From: Pseudomonas frederiksbergensis
GTDB lineage: Bacteria; Pseudomonadota; Gammaproteobacteria; Pseudomonadales; Pseudomonadaceae
Length of the DNA stretch: 64,000 bases
Direction: 5' to 3'
Assembly: GCF_017114915.1 (NCBI RefSeq)
Contig: NZ_JAAUOE010000002.1
Location: forward strand, 62,001-126,000
Below the pieces are notes generated by a model. The model saw only the letters and a program-made list of their open reading frames with translations, was not told the origin of the DNA and ran no database searches. Positions 41,047 to 50,101 of the stretch are shown here, piece by piece; within the stretch, counting starts at the first letter, position 1; the number at the start of each line of letters is the position of its first letter. A program made the translations under genes and the position numbers.

Positions 41047-41967
41047 TCAGCCCGTCTGCTCAGCCAAATAGCCAAGCAGGGCTTCGTAGAGTCGATCGAC
41101 CTCGGCGACCTGCCCCCGCGCCCGCAAACAGCCGTGAATCAGCCCCTCGCCGTAGTAAAGCGTTGCATTCACGCCAGCGGTGTTGAGTCGCTCGGCGTAA
41201 AGCACGCCATCATCGCGCAGCGGGTCGAACTGCGCCACGGCGATCAACGCCGGCGGCAGACCGCTGAAATTGTCGGCGAGTAATGGCATCGCATAGGCCG
41301 TTGGCTGGCGGATACCGCCCAAGTACAGCGCGTGATAACCATCCAGATCGCTGCTGCCAAGCAATGGCGCGTCGGCGCATTCGCTGCGTGATGGCAACCG
41401 GAGATCACCGCCCAGGCCCGGATAGATCAGAACCTGTGCACAAGGCGCCGGTTCGCCGGCATCGCGCAAGGCCAGACACAACGCAGCGGCGAGGTTGCCG
41501 CCAGCGCTATCGCCCGCCACCAGGGTGCGCGCCGGATTGAGCTGAAATGGCCCGGTGCGCAGCGCGCGCCAGACACTCACGCAATCATCGAACGCCGCCG
41601 GAAACGGATGCTCCGGCGCCAGCCGATAATCGACGGCGATCACCAACACACCGAGCACCGACGCCAGTTCGGCGCAGATGAAGGCGTGGGAGTCCAGATC
41701 CCCCACCACCCAACCGCCACCATGCAGATACACAATGCAGGGCCAACCGTTGGTCGGCGCCGGAACCGGCGGTTGCCAGGCGCGCACCGCCACACCCGCC
41801 AACTCGAGATCGACCACCTCAAGCCCCGCGGGATGTGACGGGGTGAACGCCCGGCACATCTCGCTGTAGGCCTGACGCATACCGGCGAGGCTGCTGTCAG
41901 TGCTGTTGAAGCTGAGGGTTTTCTCGACGAAAGCCGCCATCTGTTCAGAGAGTGGATAAGAAGCCAT
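41047..41967 (-). CDS. Alpha/beta hydrolase of the hormone-sensitive lipase family
   Basis: A 306-residue carboxylesterase-like enzyme with the HSL oxyanion motif YLHGGGW, nucleophile elbow GDSAGGN, an acid in FDPLRDDG and the catalytic histidine in GLIHGC. There is no signal peptide, so it is probably cytoplasmic. It lies 82 nt downstream of a quaternary-amine binding protein in the same orientation. In P. aeruginosa a comparable esterase is encoded in the carnitine region, so hydrolysis of short acylcarnitines is one possibility. This is inference; the substrate is unknown. Confidence 0.85.
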   Translation of the reverse strand: MASYPLSEQMAAFVEKTLSFNSTDSSLAGMRQAYSEMCRAFTPSHPAGLEVVDLELAGVAVRAWQPPVPAPTNGWPCIVYLHGGGWVVGDLDSHAFICAELASVLGVLVIAVDYRLAPEHPFPAAFDDCVSVWRALRTGPFQLNPARTLVAGDSAGGNLAAALCLALRDAGEPAPCAQVLIYPGLGGDLRLPSRSECADAPLLGSSDLDGYHALYLGGIRQPTAYAMPLLADNFSGLPPALIAVAQFDPLRDDGVLYAERLNTAGVNATLYYGEGLIHGCLRARGQVAEVDRLYEALLGYLAEQTG

Positions 41968-42007
41968 GGACTACAGCCAGTCAGTTCGAAGTTTTTGATT
42001 GATAACC

Positions 42008-42037
42008 TGTGGCGAGGGAGCTTCCTCCCTCGCCACA
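42008..42037. repeat. Single REP hairpin
   Basis: TGTGGCGAGGGAG, CTTC loop, CTCCCTCGCCACA: a perfect 13-bp stem of the TGTGGCGAGGGAGCTTGCTCCC REP type known in fluorescent pseudomonads, between the two cotranscribed genes. Confidence 0.8.
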
Positions 42038-42049
42038 AAGGGGGCGCAG

Positions 42050-42997
42050 TCAATTTTTGAGACTGGCCTGAACGGTTGCCACGCCATCCTTGCCATCGAA
42101 ACTGCTGACACCCGCCAGCCAGCGCTGAAGGTCTTCGGGATGATCACGCAGCCACTGTTTGGCGACATCCTGCGGCGTCTTGCGCTCCATGATCGGCACC
42201 ATCAACTGGCTTTCCTGGGCGGCGGTGAAGGTCAGGTTTTCCAATAGACGGTTCACGTTCGGGCAACGCTCGGCATAGTCCGGCGCGGTCACGGTGGAAA
42301 CGGTCGCCGCGCCTTCGTTCGGGCCATAGACGTCTTCGCTGCCGCTCAGGTAAGCGATGTTCATGTTGATGTTCATCGGATGCGGGGTCCAGCCGACGAA
42401 CACCACGAACTCCTTGCGATTGACCGCCCGTTGCACGGCGGCGAGCATCCCGGCCTCACCGGACTCGATCAGCTTGAAGTCCTTCAAACCGAAGCGGTTG
42501 GTCTCGATCATGGTTTTGATGGTGGTGTTGGCACCGCTGCCTGGCTCGATGCCGTAGATTTTGCCGCCCAACTGATCCTTGAACCTGGCGATGTCAGCGA
42601 AGGTTTTCAGGCCGGCGGCAGCCACGTAATCAGGTACGGCGAGCGTCGCCTGGGCGTCGGCCAGGCTCGGCTTGTCCATGACTTTCACCTGATTGGCGGC
42701 CACGAACGGGGCGATATTCTTGTCCATCGCCGGTTTCCAGTAGCCGAGGAAAATATCCAGGCGTTTGTCGCGGATGCCGGCGAAGATGATTTGCTGCACG
42801 GCGCTGGTTTGTTTGCTTTCATAGCCAAGGCCATTGAGCAGTACATCGGCCATGCCGCTGGTGGCAATGACGTCGGTCCAGTTGACCACGCCCATGCGCA
42901 CGGCCTTGCAGGAAGCGGGGTCGTTGGCGAAAACGCTGGTGCTCAGAAGAGCAGTGCCGGTGAGGATTAACAGACAGCGGTTGAACAGTCGTTTCAT
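42050..42997 (-). CDS. Quaternary-amine (choline/betaine/carnitine type) ABC binding protein
   Basis: A periplasmic substrate-binding protein of the OpuAC/ChoX family. The 315 residues start with a signal peptide (ending SVFA), then VRMGVVNWTDVIATSGMADVLLNGLGYE, FLGYWKPAMDKNI and VFVGWTPHPMN. Trp and Tyr residues in these motifs form the aromatic cage for trimethylammonium in characterised members. No permease or ATPase gene accompanies it. In Pseudomonas such orphan binding proteins are known to share the CbcWV core. HutX in this window belongs to the same broad family but is clearly different. Confidence 0.85.
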   Translation of the reverse strand: MKRLFNRCLLILTGTALLSTSVFANDPASCKAVRMGVVNWTDVIATSGMADVLLNGLGYESKQTSAVQQIIFAGIRDKRLDIFLGYWKPAMDKNIAPFVAANQVKVMDKPSLADAQATLAVPDYVAAAGLKTFADIARFKDQLGGKIYGIEPGSGANTTIKTMIETNRFGLKDFKLIESGEAGMLAAVQRAVNRKEFVVFVGWTPHPMNINMNIAYLSGSEDVYGPNEGAATVSTVTAPDYAERCPNVNRLLENLTFTAAQESQLMVPIMERKTPQDVAKQWLRDHPEDLQRWLAGVSSFDGKDGVATVQASLKN

Positions 42998-43131
42998 CGG
43001 GAAGGCTCGCTCGGCGGCAGATTGTTATGGGCCCGGTGTCTTTGTGCACCGTGCCCACACGTTACGCAGCGCCGAGTCGCCAAAAGTGACCTGTGGCGAC
43101 CGTGTTTTGCACGGTGGCGACTGTCTCAACC

Positions 43132-43233
43132 GATCGTTCCCACGCTCCGCGTGGGAATGCAGCCCGTGATGCTCCGCGTCACTGAACGCGGAGCGGCCCT
43201 AGAGGCATTCCCACGCGGAGCGTGGGAACGATC
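43132..43233. repeat. Double-hairpin palindromic repeat, copy 7
   Basis: 102 bp, slightly shorter in the middle. Both end hairpins carry CTCCGCG/CGCGGAG, the covarying version also seen in copy 3. The terminal GATC overlaps the hutG stop codon. Confidence 0.9.
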
Positions 43234-44035
43234 ATGCGCCGTAGTGCTTTTCGCCCCACGCCAACAGCCCTTGCAGCAATTCCCTGAGCACCACTTGCGT
43301 CGGCGCCGCCAAATCCGGGCGATAACGGAACGGCTCGAACTCTTCCATATACGTGCATTGGCCCAACTCCAGTTGCACGGCATGAATGTTCTCGGCCGGG
43401 TTACCGTAGTGCCGGGTGATGTGCCCGCCCTTGAAGCGACCGTTCAGCACATGGCTGTAATCGGTGTGCTTCGCGCAGATCGCTTCCAGCTGTGTGGCCA
43501 ACTGCGGATTGCAACTGGCGCCGTTGAAGGTGCCGAGGTTGAAGTCCGGCAGCTTGCCGTCGAACAGGTGCGGGATTATCGAGCGGATCGAGTGCGCGTC
43601 GAACAGCAACGCGTAACCGAACTCGGCTTTCAACCGCGCCAGCTCCTCCTGCAAGGTGCGGTGGTACGGCGTCCAGATGTGTTCCAGATACGTCGCCCGC
43701 TCAGCCGCCGAGGGTTCCATGCCCTCACGGAACAATGGAATACCGTCGAACAACGTTGCCGGATACAGACCGGTGGTCGCGCCGACATATAAAGGTTTGT
43801 CGTCGGATGGCCGGTTCAAGTCGATGACAAACCGCGAGTACTCGGCCGCCAGGGTGCTGGCGCCCAGTTCAGCGGCAAACTCGTAAAGTCTCGGGATGTG
43901 CCAGTCGGTGTCCGGCAGGCTTTTCGCGTCGGGAATCAACCCCGCTTCCACCGTCGGGGTCAGACGCAAACCGGCGTGGGGCATGCTGATCAGCAGTGGC
44001 ACGCGGCCTTGTTTGAAGTTCAGAACCTTATCCAC
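43232..44035 (-). CDS. hutG: N-formylglutamate deformylase HutG
   Basis: HutG performs the last step of the five-step histidine pathway, splitting N-formylglutamate into glutamate and formate. The 267-residue protein has the zinc-site patterns SMPHAGL, RFVIDLNRPSDD and LLFDAHSIRS of the family. The start is GTG at 44035 with TAGGAGAG in front; longer frames were rejected. It is the last gene of the hutU-to-hutG operon and follows hutI by 10 nt. Confidence 0.95.
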   Translation of the reverse strand: MDKVLNFKQGRVPLLISMPHAGLRLTPTVEAGLIPDAKSLPDTDWHIPRLYEFAAELGASTLAAEYSRFVIDLNRPSDDKPLYVGATTGLYPATLFDGIPLFREGMEPSAAERATYLEHIWTPYHRTLQEELARLKAEFGYALLFDAHSIRSIIPHLFDGKLPDFNLGTFNGASCNPQLATQLEAICAKHTDYSHVLNGRFKGGHITRHYGNPAENIHAVQLELGQCTYMEEFEPFRYRPDLAAPTQVVLRELLQGLLAWGEKHYGA

Positions 44036-44045
44036 AACCGCTCTC

Positions 44046-45251
44046 CTACAGATTTGATTCAACGCCATGACGCACGACGCGTTTTTCCAGGTCGCCGCCC
44101 AGCCAGTACGACAGGTCGGCCGGACGATCGATTTGCCAGGCGACGAAGTCTGCGACCTTGCCGGCTTCCAGCGAACCGTGAGTCTGGGCCATGCCCAGCG
44201 CGGTGGCGGCGTGAATAGTCGCGCCAGCCAGCGCTTCTTCCGGCGTCATGCGCAAGCAGGTGCAGGCCATGTTCAGCATCAAGCGCAACGACAGCGCCGG
44301 CGAAGTGCCCGGGTTGAGGTCGCTGGCGATGGCGATTTTTACGCCGTGTTTGCGCAGGGCTTCCATCGGCGGCAATTGGGTTTCGCGCAGGAAGTAAAAC
44401 GCGCCGGGCAGCAATACCGCGACGGTGCCGGACTTGGCCATGGCGATGGCGTCGTCTTCGGTCATGAATTCCAGATGATCGGCGGACAGTGCGTGGTAGC
44501 GCGCCGCCAGGCTCGAGCCGTGCAGCGACGACAATTGCTCGGCGTGCAGCTTCACTGGCAAGCCGAGGTTCTGCGCGGCGACGAACACCCGCTCGACCTG
44601 CTCTGGCGAAAATGCCAGGTATTCGCAGAACGCGTCCACCGCATCCACCAGCCCTTCGGCCGCCAGGGCCGGGAGCATTTCGTTGCAGATGTGATCGATG
44701 TAAGCGTCGGCGCGGTCGGTGTATTCCGGCGGCAAGGCGTGGGCCGCCAGGCAAGTGCTGCGCACGCTGACCGGCAACTCGGCGCCAAGACGGCGGATCA
44801 CCCGCAGGATTTTGCGTTCGCTGGCCAGGTCCAGGCCGTAGCCGGATTTCATTTCGACCGTGGTCACGCCATCGCGCATCAGGCTTTTCAGACGCTTGGC
44901 GGCGCTGGCGAACAGCTCGTCTTCACTGGCGGCGCGGGTGGCGCGCACGGTGCTGGCGATGCCGCCGCCGGCTGCGGCGATTTCCGCGTAACTGACGCCT
45001 TGCAGGCGTTGCTCGAATTCGCCGCTGCGGTTGCCGCCGAACACCGTGTGGGTGTGGCAGTCGATCAGGCCCGGAGTGACCCAGGCCCCGCTCAAGTCAT
45101 TGACGGCCGGGTATTCGCCGGCCGGCAGTTCGGCCCGTGGGCCGATCCATTCAATGTGCGCACCGGACGTCACGATGGCCGCATCCTCGATGATCGAGTA
45201 GACGCCTTGCGCCATGGTTGCGACGTGGCAGTGTTGCCAGAGCGTTTTCAT
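44046..45251 (-). CDS. hutI: Imidazolonepropionase HutI
   Basis: HutI opens the ring of imidazolone-5-propionate to formimidoylglutamate. The 401-residue amidohydrolase shows the metal-binding [23 protein letters not shown], the histidine in VKLHAEQLS and the aspartate in [12 protein letters not shown]. It lies 17 nt after hutT and 10 nt before hutG. Confidence 0.96.
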   Translation of the reverse strand: MKTLWQHCHVATMAQGVYSIIEDAAIVTSGAHIEWIGPRAELPAGEYPAVNDLSGAWVTPGLIDCHTHTVFGGNRSGEFEQRLQGVSYAEIAAAGGGIASTVRATRAASEDELFASAAKRLKSLMRDGVTTVEMKSGYGLDLASERKILRVIRRLGAELPVSVRSTCLAAHALPPEYTDRADAYIDHICNEMLPALAAEGLVDAVDAFCEYLAFSPEQVERVFVAAQNLGLPVKLHAEQLSSLHGSSLAARYHALSADHLEFMTEDDAIAMAKSGTVAVLLPGAFYFLRETQLPPMEALRKHGVKIAIASDLNPGTSPALSLRLMLNMACTCLRMTPEEALAGATIHAATALGMAQTHGSLEAGKVADFVAWQIDRPADLSYWLGGDLEKRVVRHGVESNL

Positions 45252-45268
45252 CCTTGGCCTCCGTTAGG

Positions 45269-46678
45269 TTATCGATGAGAAAAAGTAGGTTCCTGCTCCA
45301 CCGGTACCGCCTTGCCTGCCGCCGGTTTGACCCACGTCAGGTAGGCCAGCACCAGCAACACAATCCAGACCACGCCGACGATCAACGCTGCCTGGGTGTC
45401 CGGGAAATAGCCCAGCACGCCGAAGATGAACAGCATGAAGGCAATCGCCGCCATCGGCGCATAGGGCCAGAACGGCACCGGGAATTTCAATTGCGCGACC
45501 TGCTCGGCACTCATGGAGCGACGCATGGCCACCTGGGTGAACAGAATCATCAGCCAGACCCACACCGTGGCAAAGGTCGCGACGGAGGCAATCAGCAGGA
45601 AGACGTTTTCCGGGATCAGGTAGTTCAACAACACGCCCAGCAGCAGCGCACTGCTCATCACCACCACTGTCAGCCACGGCACGCCATTGCGCGACAAGCG
45701 GGCGAAGCCTTTGGGTGCGTGCCCTTGCTGAGCCAGGCCGTACATCATGCGGCCCGCGCCGAAGATGTCACTGTTGATGGCCGACACCGCCGCCGAGATC
45801 ACCACGATGTTGAGGATGGTCGCCGCCGAGCTGATCCCCAGGTTGTCGAAAATCTGCACGAACGGGCTGCCTTGGCTGCCGATCTGCTGCCACGGAAAGA
45901 TCGACATCAGCACCAGCATCGTCAGCACGTAGAACAGCAAGATTCGCAACGGCACGGCATTGATCGCCCGGGGCAGCACACGCTGCGGGTCTTTGGCTTC
46001 ACCGGCGGTAACGCCGATGATTTCAATGCCGCCAAAGGCAAACATCACCACCGCAAACGAGGCGATCAAGCCGCCCACCCCATTAGGCATGAAGCCGCCC
46101 TGGGTCCAGAGGTTGCTGATATCGGTCGCCTGGGCACCAGGCGCGTTACTGATGCCGAACAGCATGATGCCGAAGCCGCCAAGGATCATCGCAACGATGG
46201 CCGCGACCTTGAGCAGCGACAACCAGAACTCCATTTCACCGAAGACTTTGACGTTACACAGGTTCAAGCCACCGACCACCGAAACGATGCCCAGCACCCA
46301 GATCCAGCGGGAGACTTCCGGAAACCAGAACCCCATGTAAATGCCGAATGCGGTCACGTCAGCCATGCCGACGATGACCATTTCAAACGCGTAGGTCCAA
46401 CCGAGGATGAAGCCCGCCATCGGCCCCAGATAGGTGCTGGCGTATTGGCCGAATGAGCCGGCCACCGGGTTATGCACCGCCATCTCGCCGAGGGCGCGCA
46501 TGACCATGAACACCGCCGCGCCACCGATCAGGTAAGCGAGCAGGACCGCGGGGCCGGCCATTTGGATGGCCGAGGCAGAACCGTAAAACAGCCCGGTGCC
46601 GATCGCCGACCCCAGTGCCATGAAGCGAATATGTCGGGCAGAGAGCCCGCGTTTCAAACCTTTTGCTGGCTGTTGCAT
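45269..46678 (-). CDS. hutT: Amino acid permease HutT (probable histidine transporter)
   Basis: A 469-residue transporter of the APC superfamily (AAT type) with 12 predicted helices and the family motif [29 protein letters not shown]. Its location between hutH2 and hutI indicates histidine as substrate. The start follows TAAGGACGAG, and immediately upstream of it lies an A-rich AATAAGAATAA tract that fits an Hfq/Crc target. A half-element repeat is just before that. Only one such permease is in the locus. Confidence 0.9.
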   Translation of the reverse strand: MQQPAKGLKRGLSARHIRFMALGSAIGTGLFYGSASAIQMAGPAVLLAYLIGGAAVFMVMRALGEMAVHNPVAGSFGQYASTYLGPMAGFILGWTYAFEMVIVGMADVTAFGIYMGFWFPEVSRWIWVLGIVSVVGGLNLCNVKVFGEMEFWLSLLKVAAIVAMILGGFGIMLFGISNAPGAQATDISNLWTQGGFMPNGVGGLIASFAVVMFAFGGIEIIGVTAGEAKDPQRVLPRAINAVPLRILLFYVLTMLVLMSIFPWQQIGSQGSPFVQIFDNLGISSAATILNIVVISAAVSAINSDIFGAGRMMYGLAQQGHAPKGFARLSRNGVPWLTVVVMSSALLLGVLLNYLIPENVFLLIASVATFATVWVWLMILFTQVAMRRSMSAEQVAQLKFPVPFWPYAPMAAIAFMLFIFGVLGYFPDTQAALIVGVVWIVLLVLAYLTWVKPAAGKAVPVEQEPTFSHR

Positions 46679-46691
46679 TTCTCGTCCTTAG

Positions 46692-46702
46692 TTATTCTTA
46701 TT
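46692..46702 (-). promoter_or_regulatory. Candidate Hfq/Crc A-rich binding site at the hutT ribosome site
   Basis: The mRNA reads AATAAGAATAA, satisfying AANAANAA and several ARN triplets, directly before the Shine-Dalgarno sequence of hutT. Such motifs mediate catabolite repression in pseudomonads. Called by motif only. Confidence 0.5.
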
Positions 46703-46713
46703 CGACGCTAAAT

Positions 46714-46744
46714 GATCGTTCCCACGCTCCGCGTGGGAACGATC
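46714..46744. repeat. Half copy (single hairpin) of the double-hairpin repeat, copy 8
   Basis: GATCGTTCCCACGCTCCGCG and its complement are fused into one 31-bp palindrome, as if the two outer ends had recombined with loss of the interior. It lies inside the hut operon, between the hutH2 stop and the hutT leader. Confidence 0.85.
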
Positions 46745-46760
46745 ATTAGAGAAGGAGCCA

Positions 46761-48299
46761 TTACAGGCTAGGCAGCAACTTCGCCGTCACCAGCTCGCTC
46801 AGGCACCGCGTAGCCAACAACTCACTGGCCGCATTGATGTCCGGGGCGAAGAAGCGGTCCTTCTCATAGAAAGGCACTTCGGCACGCAGGATGGCGCGGG
46901 CCTTTTCCAGTTTTGGCGAGGTTTTCAGACCGTCGCGCAGATCCAGACCCTGGGCCGCCGCCAACCACTCCACGGCGAGAATCCCGCGAGTGTTCTCGGC
47001 CATTTCCCACAGACGCTTGCCGGCCGCCGGGGCCATGGACACGTGGTCTTCCTGGTTGGCGGAAGTCGGCAGGCTGTCCACCGAGTGCGGATGGGACAGC
47101 GCCTTGTTCTCGCTGGCCAGGGCCGCCGCGGTCACCTGGGCGATCATGAAGCCGGAGTTCACGCCACCATTGGCCACCAGGAACGGCGGCAGTTGCGACA
47201 TGTGCTTGTCCATCATCAGCGAGATGCGGCGTTCGCTCAGGGAGCCGATTTCGGCGATGGCCAACGCCATGTTGTCGGCAGCCATGGCCACCGGCTCGGC
47301 GTGGAAGTTGCCGCCGGAGATCACGTCGCCTTCAGCGGCGAACACCAATGGGTTGTCCGATACGGCGTTGGCTTCGATGGCGAGCACTTCGGCGGCCTGA
47401 CGGAACTGAGTCAGGCAGGCGCCCATGACTTGCGGCTGGCAACGCAGGGAGTACGGGTCCTGGACCTTTTCGCAGTTCTCGTGCGAGTCGGACACTTCGC
47501 TGCGCTCGCCCAGCAAATCGCGGTAAGCGGCAGCGGCGTCGATCTGGCCTTTCTGGCCGCGAGCGGCATGAATGCGCGCGTCGAATGGCGAGCGCGAGCC
47601 CAGCACCGCTTCGACCGTCAGACCGCCAAGGGCCAGGGCGCCCGCGAACAGATCTTCGCCTTCGAACAGGCCACGCAGGGCGTAGGCGGTGGACACCTGA
47701 GTGCCGTTGAGCAGCGCCAGGCCTTCTTTCGCCGCCAGGGTCAGCGGCGTCAGACCGGCGACTTTCAGCGCTTCGGTGGCGGGCAGCCATTCGCCTTTGT
47801 AGCGCGCCTTGCCTTCGCCCAGCAGCACCAGCGACATGTGGGCCAGTGGCGCCAAATCGCCGGAGGCACCGACCGAACCTTTCAACGGAATGTGCGGGTA
47901 CACCTCGGCGTTGATCAGCGCGATCAGGGCGTCGATCACCTGACGACGAATGCCGGAGAAACCACGGCTCAGGCTGTTGACCTTGAGCACCATGACCAGT
48001 CGCACCAGGGCGTCGCTGATCGGCTCGCCGACACCGGCGGCGTGGGACAGCACCAGCGAGCGCTGGAGGTTTTCCAGGTCTTCGCTGGCGATGCGGGTCG
48101 AGGCCAGCAGGCCGAAACCGGTGTTGATGCCATACGCGGTGCGGTTCTCGGCGAGGATCTGTTCCACGCAGGCAACGCTGGCTTCGATTTGCGCCGAAGC
48201 GCTTTCGTCGAGGGTGATTTTGACCGGTTGCTGATACACATCACGCAGTTGGGCAAGGCTCAGTTGGCCGGGAATCAAATTAAGCGCAGTCACATTCAT
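46761..48299 (-). CDS. hutH2: Histidine ammonia-lyase (canonical, HutH2)
   Basis: Histidase eliminates ammonia from histidine to give urocanate, the first step of the pathway. The 512-residue protein contains the MIO-forming triad Ala145-Ser146-Gly147 in [30 protein letters not shown], Tyr283 in [13 protein letters not shown], and the glutamate in [12 protein letters not shown]: all catalytic elements of the P. putida enzyme with a three-residue offset. AAAGGAG precedes the ATG. It should be the functional histidase of the locus. Confidence 0.96.
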   Translation of the reverse strand: MNVTALNLIPGQLSLAQLRDVYQQPVKITLDESASAQIEASVACVEQILAENRTAYGINTGFGLLASTRIASEDLENLQRSLVLSHAAGVGEPISDALVRLVMVLKVNSLSRGFSGIRRQVIDALIALINAEVYPHIPLKGSVGASGDLAPLAHMSLVLLGEGKARYKGEWLPATEALKVAGLTPLTLAAKEGLALLNGTQVSTAYALRGLFEGEDLFAGALALGGLTVEAVLGSRSPFDARIHAARGQKGQIDAAAAYRDLLGERSEVSDSHENCEKVQDPYSLRCQPQVMGACLTQFRQAAEVLAIEANAVSDNPLVFAAEGDVISGGNFHAEPVAMAADNMALAIAEIGSLSERRISLMMDKHMSQLPPFLVANGGVNSGFMIAQVTAAALASENKALSHPHSVDSLPTSANQEDHVSMAPAAGKRLWEMAENTRGILAVEWLAAAQGLDLRDGLKTSPKLEKARAILRAEVPFYEKDRFFAPDINAASELLATRCLSELVTAKLLPSL

Positions 48300-48410
48300 T
48301 CTCCTTTTGAGAGTTTTTTATTAACTCACCAGACGCTCCGGAGATGTCCGTTGTCCGTCGCTTCCCACCTTTTTGGGGGGCCGCGCCTTGGCACGCTGGT
48401 GTGGTGGAAA

Positions 48411-49934
48411 TCAGTTGAGGTTCGGTAAAGCCTTGTGAAGCAAAATCGGGTCTTTCAAAACAGCCGCGGCGCTGGCGATGTCCGGCGCCAGCCAACGATC
48501 CTGGTCATAGGCCCGAATACGTTCGCGCAGCAGGCGCCACGCCGCATCGGTGCCGGCGCCGAAGCGTTGGTCCTTCAGGAATTCAAAGGCCTGAGCCGCC
48601 AACAGGTACTCGATGGCGAGAATCTGCGTGCAGTTTTCCAACGCACGATGCAGCTTCAGCGCGGCGTTGGTGCCCATGCTCAAGTGGTCTTCCTGCAAGC
48701 CCGACGTGACGAAGTTGTCGAGCACTGCCGGTTGCGCCAACTGGCGGTTTTCCGCACACAGGGAAGCGGCGACGTATTGCACGATCATCATGCCGGAGTT
48801 CACGCCCGGATTGGCCACCAGAAAGGCCGGCAAACCGCTGACATGCGGATTGACCAAGCGGTCCAGCCGACGTTCGGCGATGGAGCCGATTTCGGCCATG
48901 GCGATCGCCAGCAAGTCAGCCGCCATAGCAACCGATTGGCCATGCGGATTAGCCTGGGACATCACGCGAAAGTTGTCCGGCGTGCCCAGCAGCAATGGGT
49001 TGTCAGTCGCGGAGTTGAGTTCGGTTTCGATCTGTTTTCTGGCGTGTTCGAGCTGATCGCGCGCCGCGCCGTGCACTTGCGGGATCGAGCGGATGCTCAG
49101 CGCATCCTGAGTGCGAATGCCTTTGCTGCTGGCGATCACTTCACTGCCGTCGAGCAACGCCCGCAGATTGATCCCCACCTGCTGCATGCCCGGATGCGGT
49201 TTGAGCGCGATGATCTCGGCATCGAACGCCGCGATCTGGCCGCGCTGGGCTTCAAAGCTCATGGCGCCGATCACATCGGCCCATTGCACCAGGTTCGTCG
49301 CATCGGCCAGGGCCAGGCAGCTGAGGCCGGTCATGCACGGCGTGCCGTTGACCAGGCACAAACCGTCTTTGGCACCGAGTTGCACCGGTTGCAGGCCTTC
49401 TTCGCTCAAGGCTTGTTGCGCGGAAACGATCTGCCCGCGATAGCTGACATTGCCGACGCCCAGCAGCGCGATGCCGATGTGAGCCATATGGGTCAGGTAA
49501 CCCACCGAACCCTGTGATGGCACTTGCGGGGTGATGCCGCGGTTGAGCAGCGCCAGCAAGGCTTCGACCACCCGGCGGTGAATGCCGGATTTGCCCTGGC
49601 TGTAATTGAGGATGGCGGCACAGAGGATGGCGCGGGTCTGCTCGTCGGCCAAGGGTGCGCCGACACCACAGGCGTGACTGAGCAAGGTGTTGCGCGATAA
49701 TTGGCTGAGTTGTTCGTCCTTGAGCGAGACGTTGCACAAGGCGCCCAGGCCGGTATTGACGCCATAGGCACGCTCGCCGCTGGTGACGATGCGCTGGACG
49801 ATCGCCTGGGCATTCTCGATCCGCGCCCAGATCTGGGGCGACAGCTCGAGCTGCGCGCCGTGACGAGCGACTGCGACCACATCCTGCCAGCGCAACGGAG
49901 CGTCGGCGATAACGATTTTTTCAGCCTGGGACAT
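48411..49934 (-). CDS. hutH1: Histidase paralogue without MIO triad (HutH1)
   Basis: A 507-residue member of the aromatic amino acid lyase family. It aligns with HutH2 throughout: YGVNTGLGAL, LLSHACGVGAPL, NGTPCMTG, NPHGQSVAMAADLLAIA, LQEDHLSMGTNA. However, where HutH2 has [15 protein letters not shown] this protein has GSVGYLTHMAHIG, so the Ala-Ser-Gly that cyclises to the MIO cofactor is absent (residues 145-150). The position of the catalytic Tyr is Leu279 (TQDALSIRSIPQV). The frame is intact. It may act on another substrate, bind a ligand, or be inactive; the standard elimination mechanism is unlikely. The ATG at 49934, behind GAGGTTGAAG, is preferred over one at 49946. Confidence 0.88.
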   Translation of the reverse strand: MSQAEKIVIADAPLRWQDVVAVARHGAQLELSPQIWARIENAQAIVQRIVTSGERAYGVNTGLGALCNVSLKDEQLSQLSRNTLLSHACGVGAPLADEQTRAILCAAILNYSQGKSGIHRRVVEALLALLNRGITPQVPSQGSVGYLTHMAHIGIALLGVGNVSYRGQIVSAQQALSEEGLQPVQLGAKDGLCLVNGTPCMTGLSCLALADATNLVQWADVIGAMSFEAQRGQIAAFDAEIIALKPHPGMQQVGINLRALLDGSEVIASSKGIRTQDALSIRSIPQVHGAARDQLEHARKQIETELNSATDNPLLLGTPDNFRVMSQANPHGQSVAMAADLLAIAMAEIGSIAERRLDRLVNPHVSGLPAFLVANPGVNSGMMIVQYVAASLCAENRQLAQPAVLDNFVTSGLQEDHLSMGTNAALKLHRALENCTQILAIEYLLAAQAFEFLKDQRFGAGTDAAWRLLRERIRAYDQDRWLAPDIASAAAVLKDPILLHKALPNLN

Positions 49935-49978
49935 CTTCAACCTCATGCGTACAACCTGAATATTGATGCAGCTTTACC

Positions 49979-50081
49979 GGCCTCTTCGCGGACAAGCCTC
50001 GCTCCTACAGGGTTTGCGTCGTTCCCACATTCGGAGGCAAACGCCAATCCTGTAGGAGCGAGGCTTGCCCGCGAAGAGGCC
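49979..50081. repeat. REPIN-type inverted repeat within the hut operon
   Basis: GGCCTCTTCGCGG-CAAGCCTCGCTCCTACAG and its complement, separated by about 40 nt; each arm resembles the TGTAGGAGCGAGGCTTGC REP sequence. It lies between the hutV stop and the hutH1 start and may affect the relative levels of upstream and downstream messages. Confidence 0.85.
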
Positions 50082-50101
50082 CGCCCATTCACCGCAAACC
50101 T

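Noticed and set aside
48411..49934. HutH1 as pseudogene
   Set aside because: Frame, length and most family motifs are intact and the codon use is like its neighbours; only the cofactor loop and one tyrosine differ.
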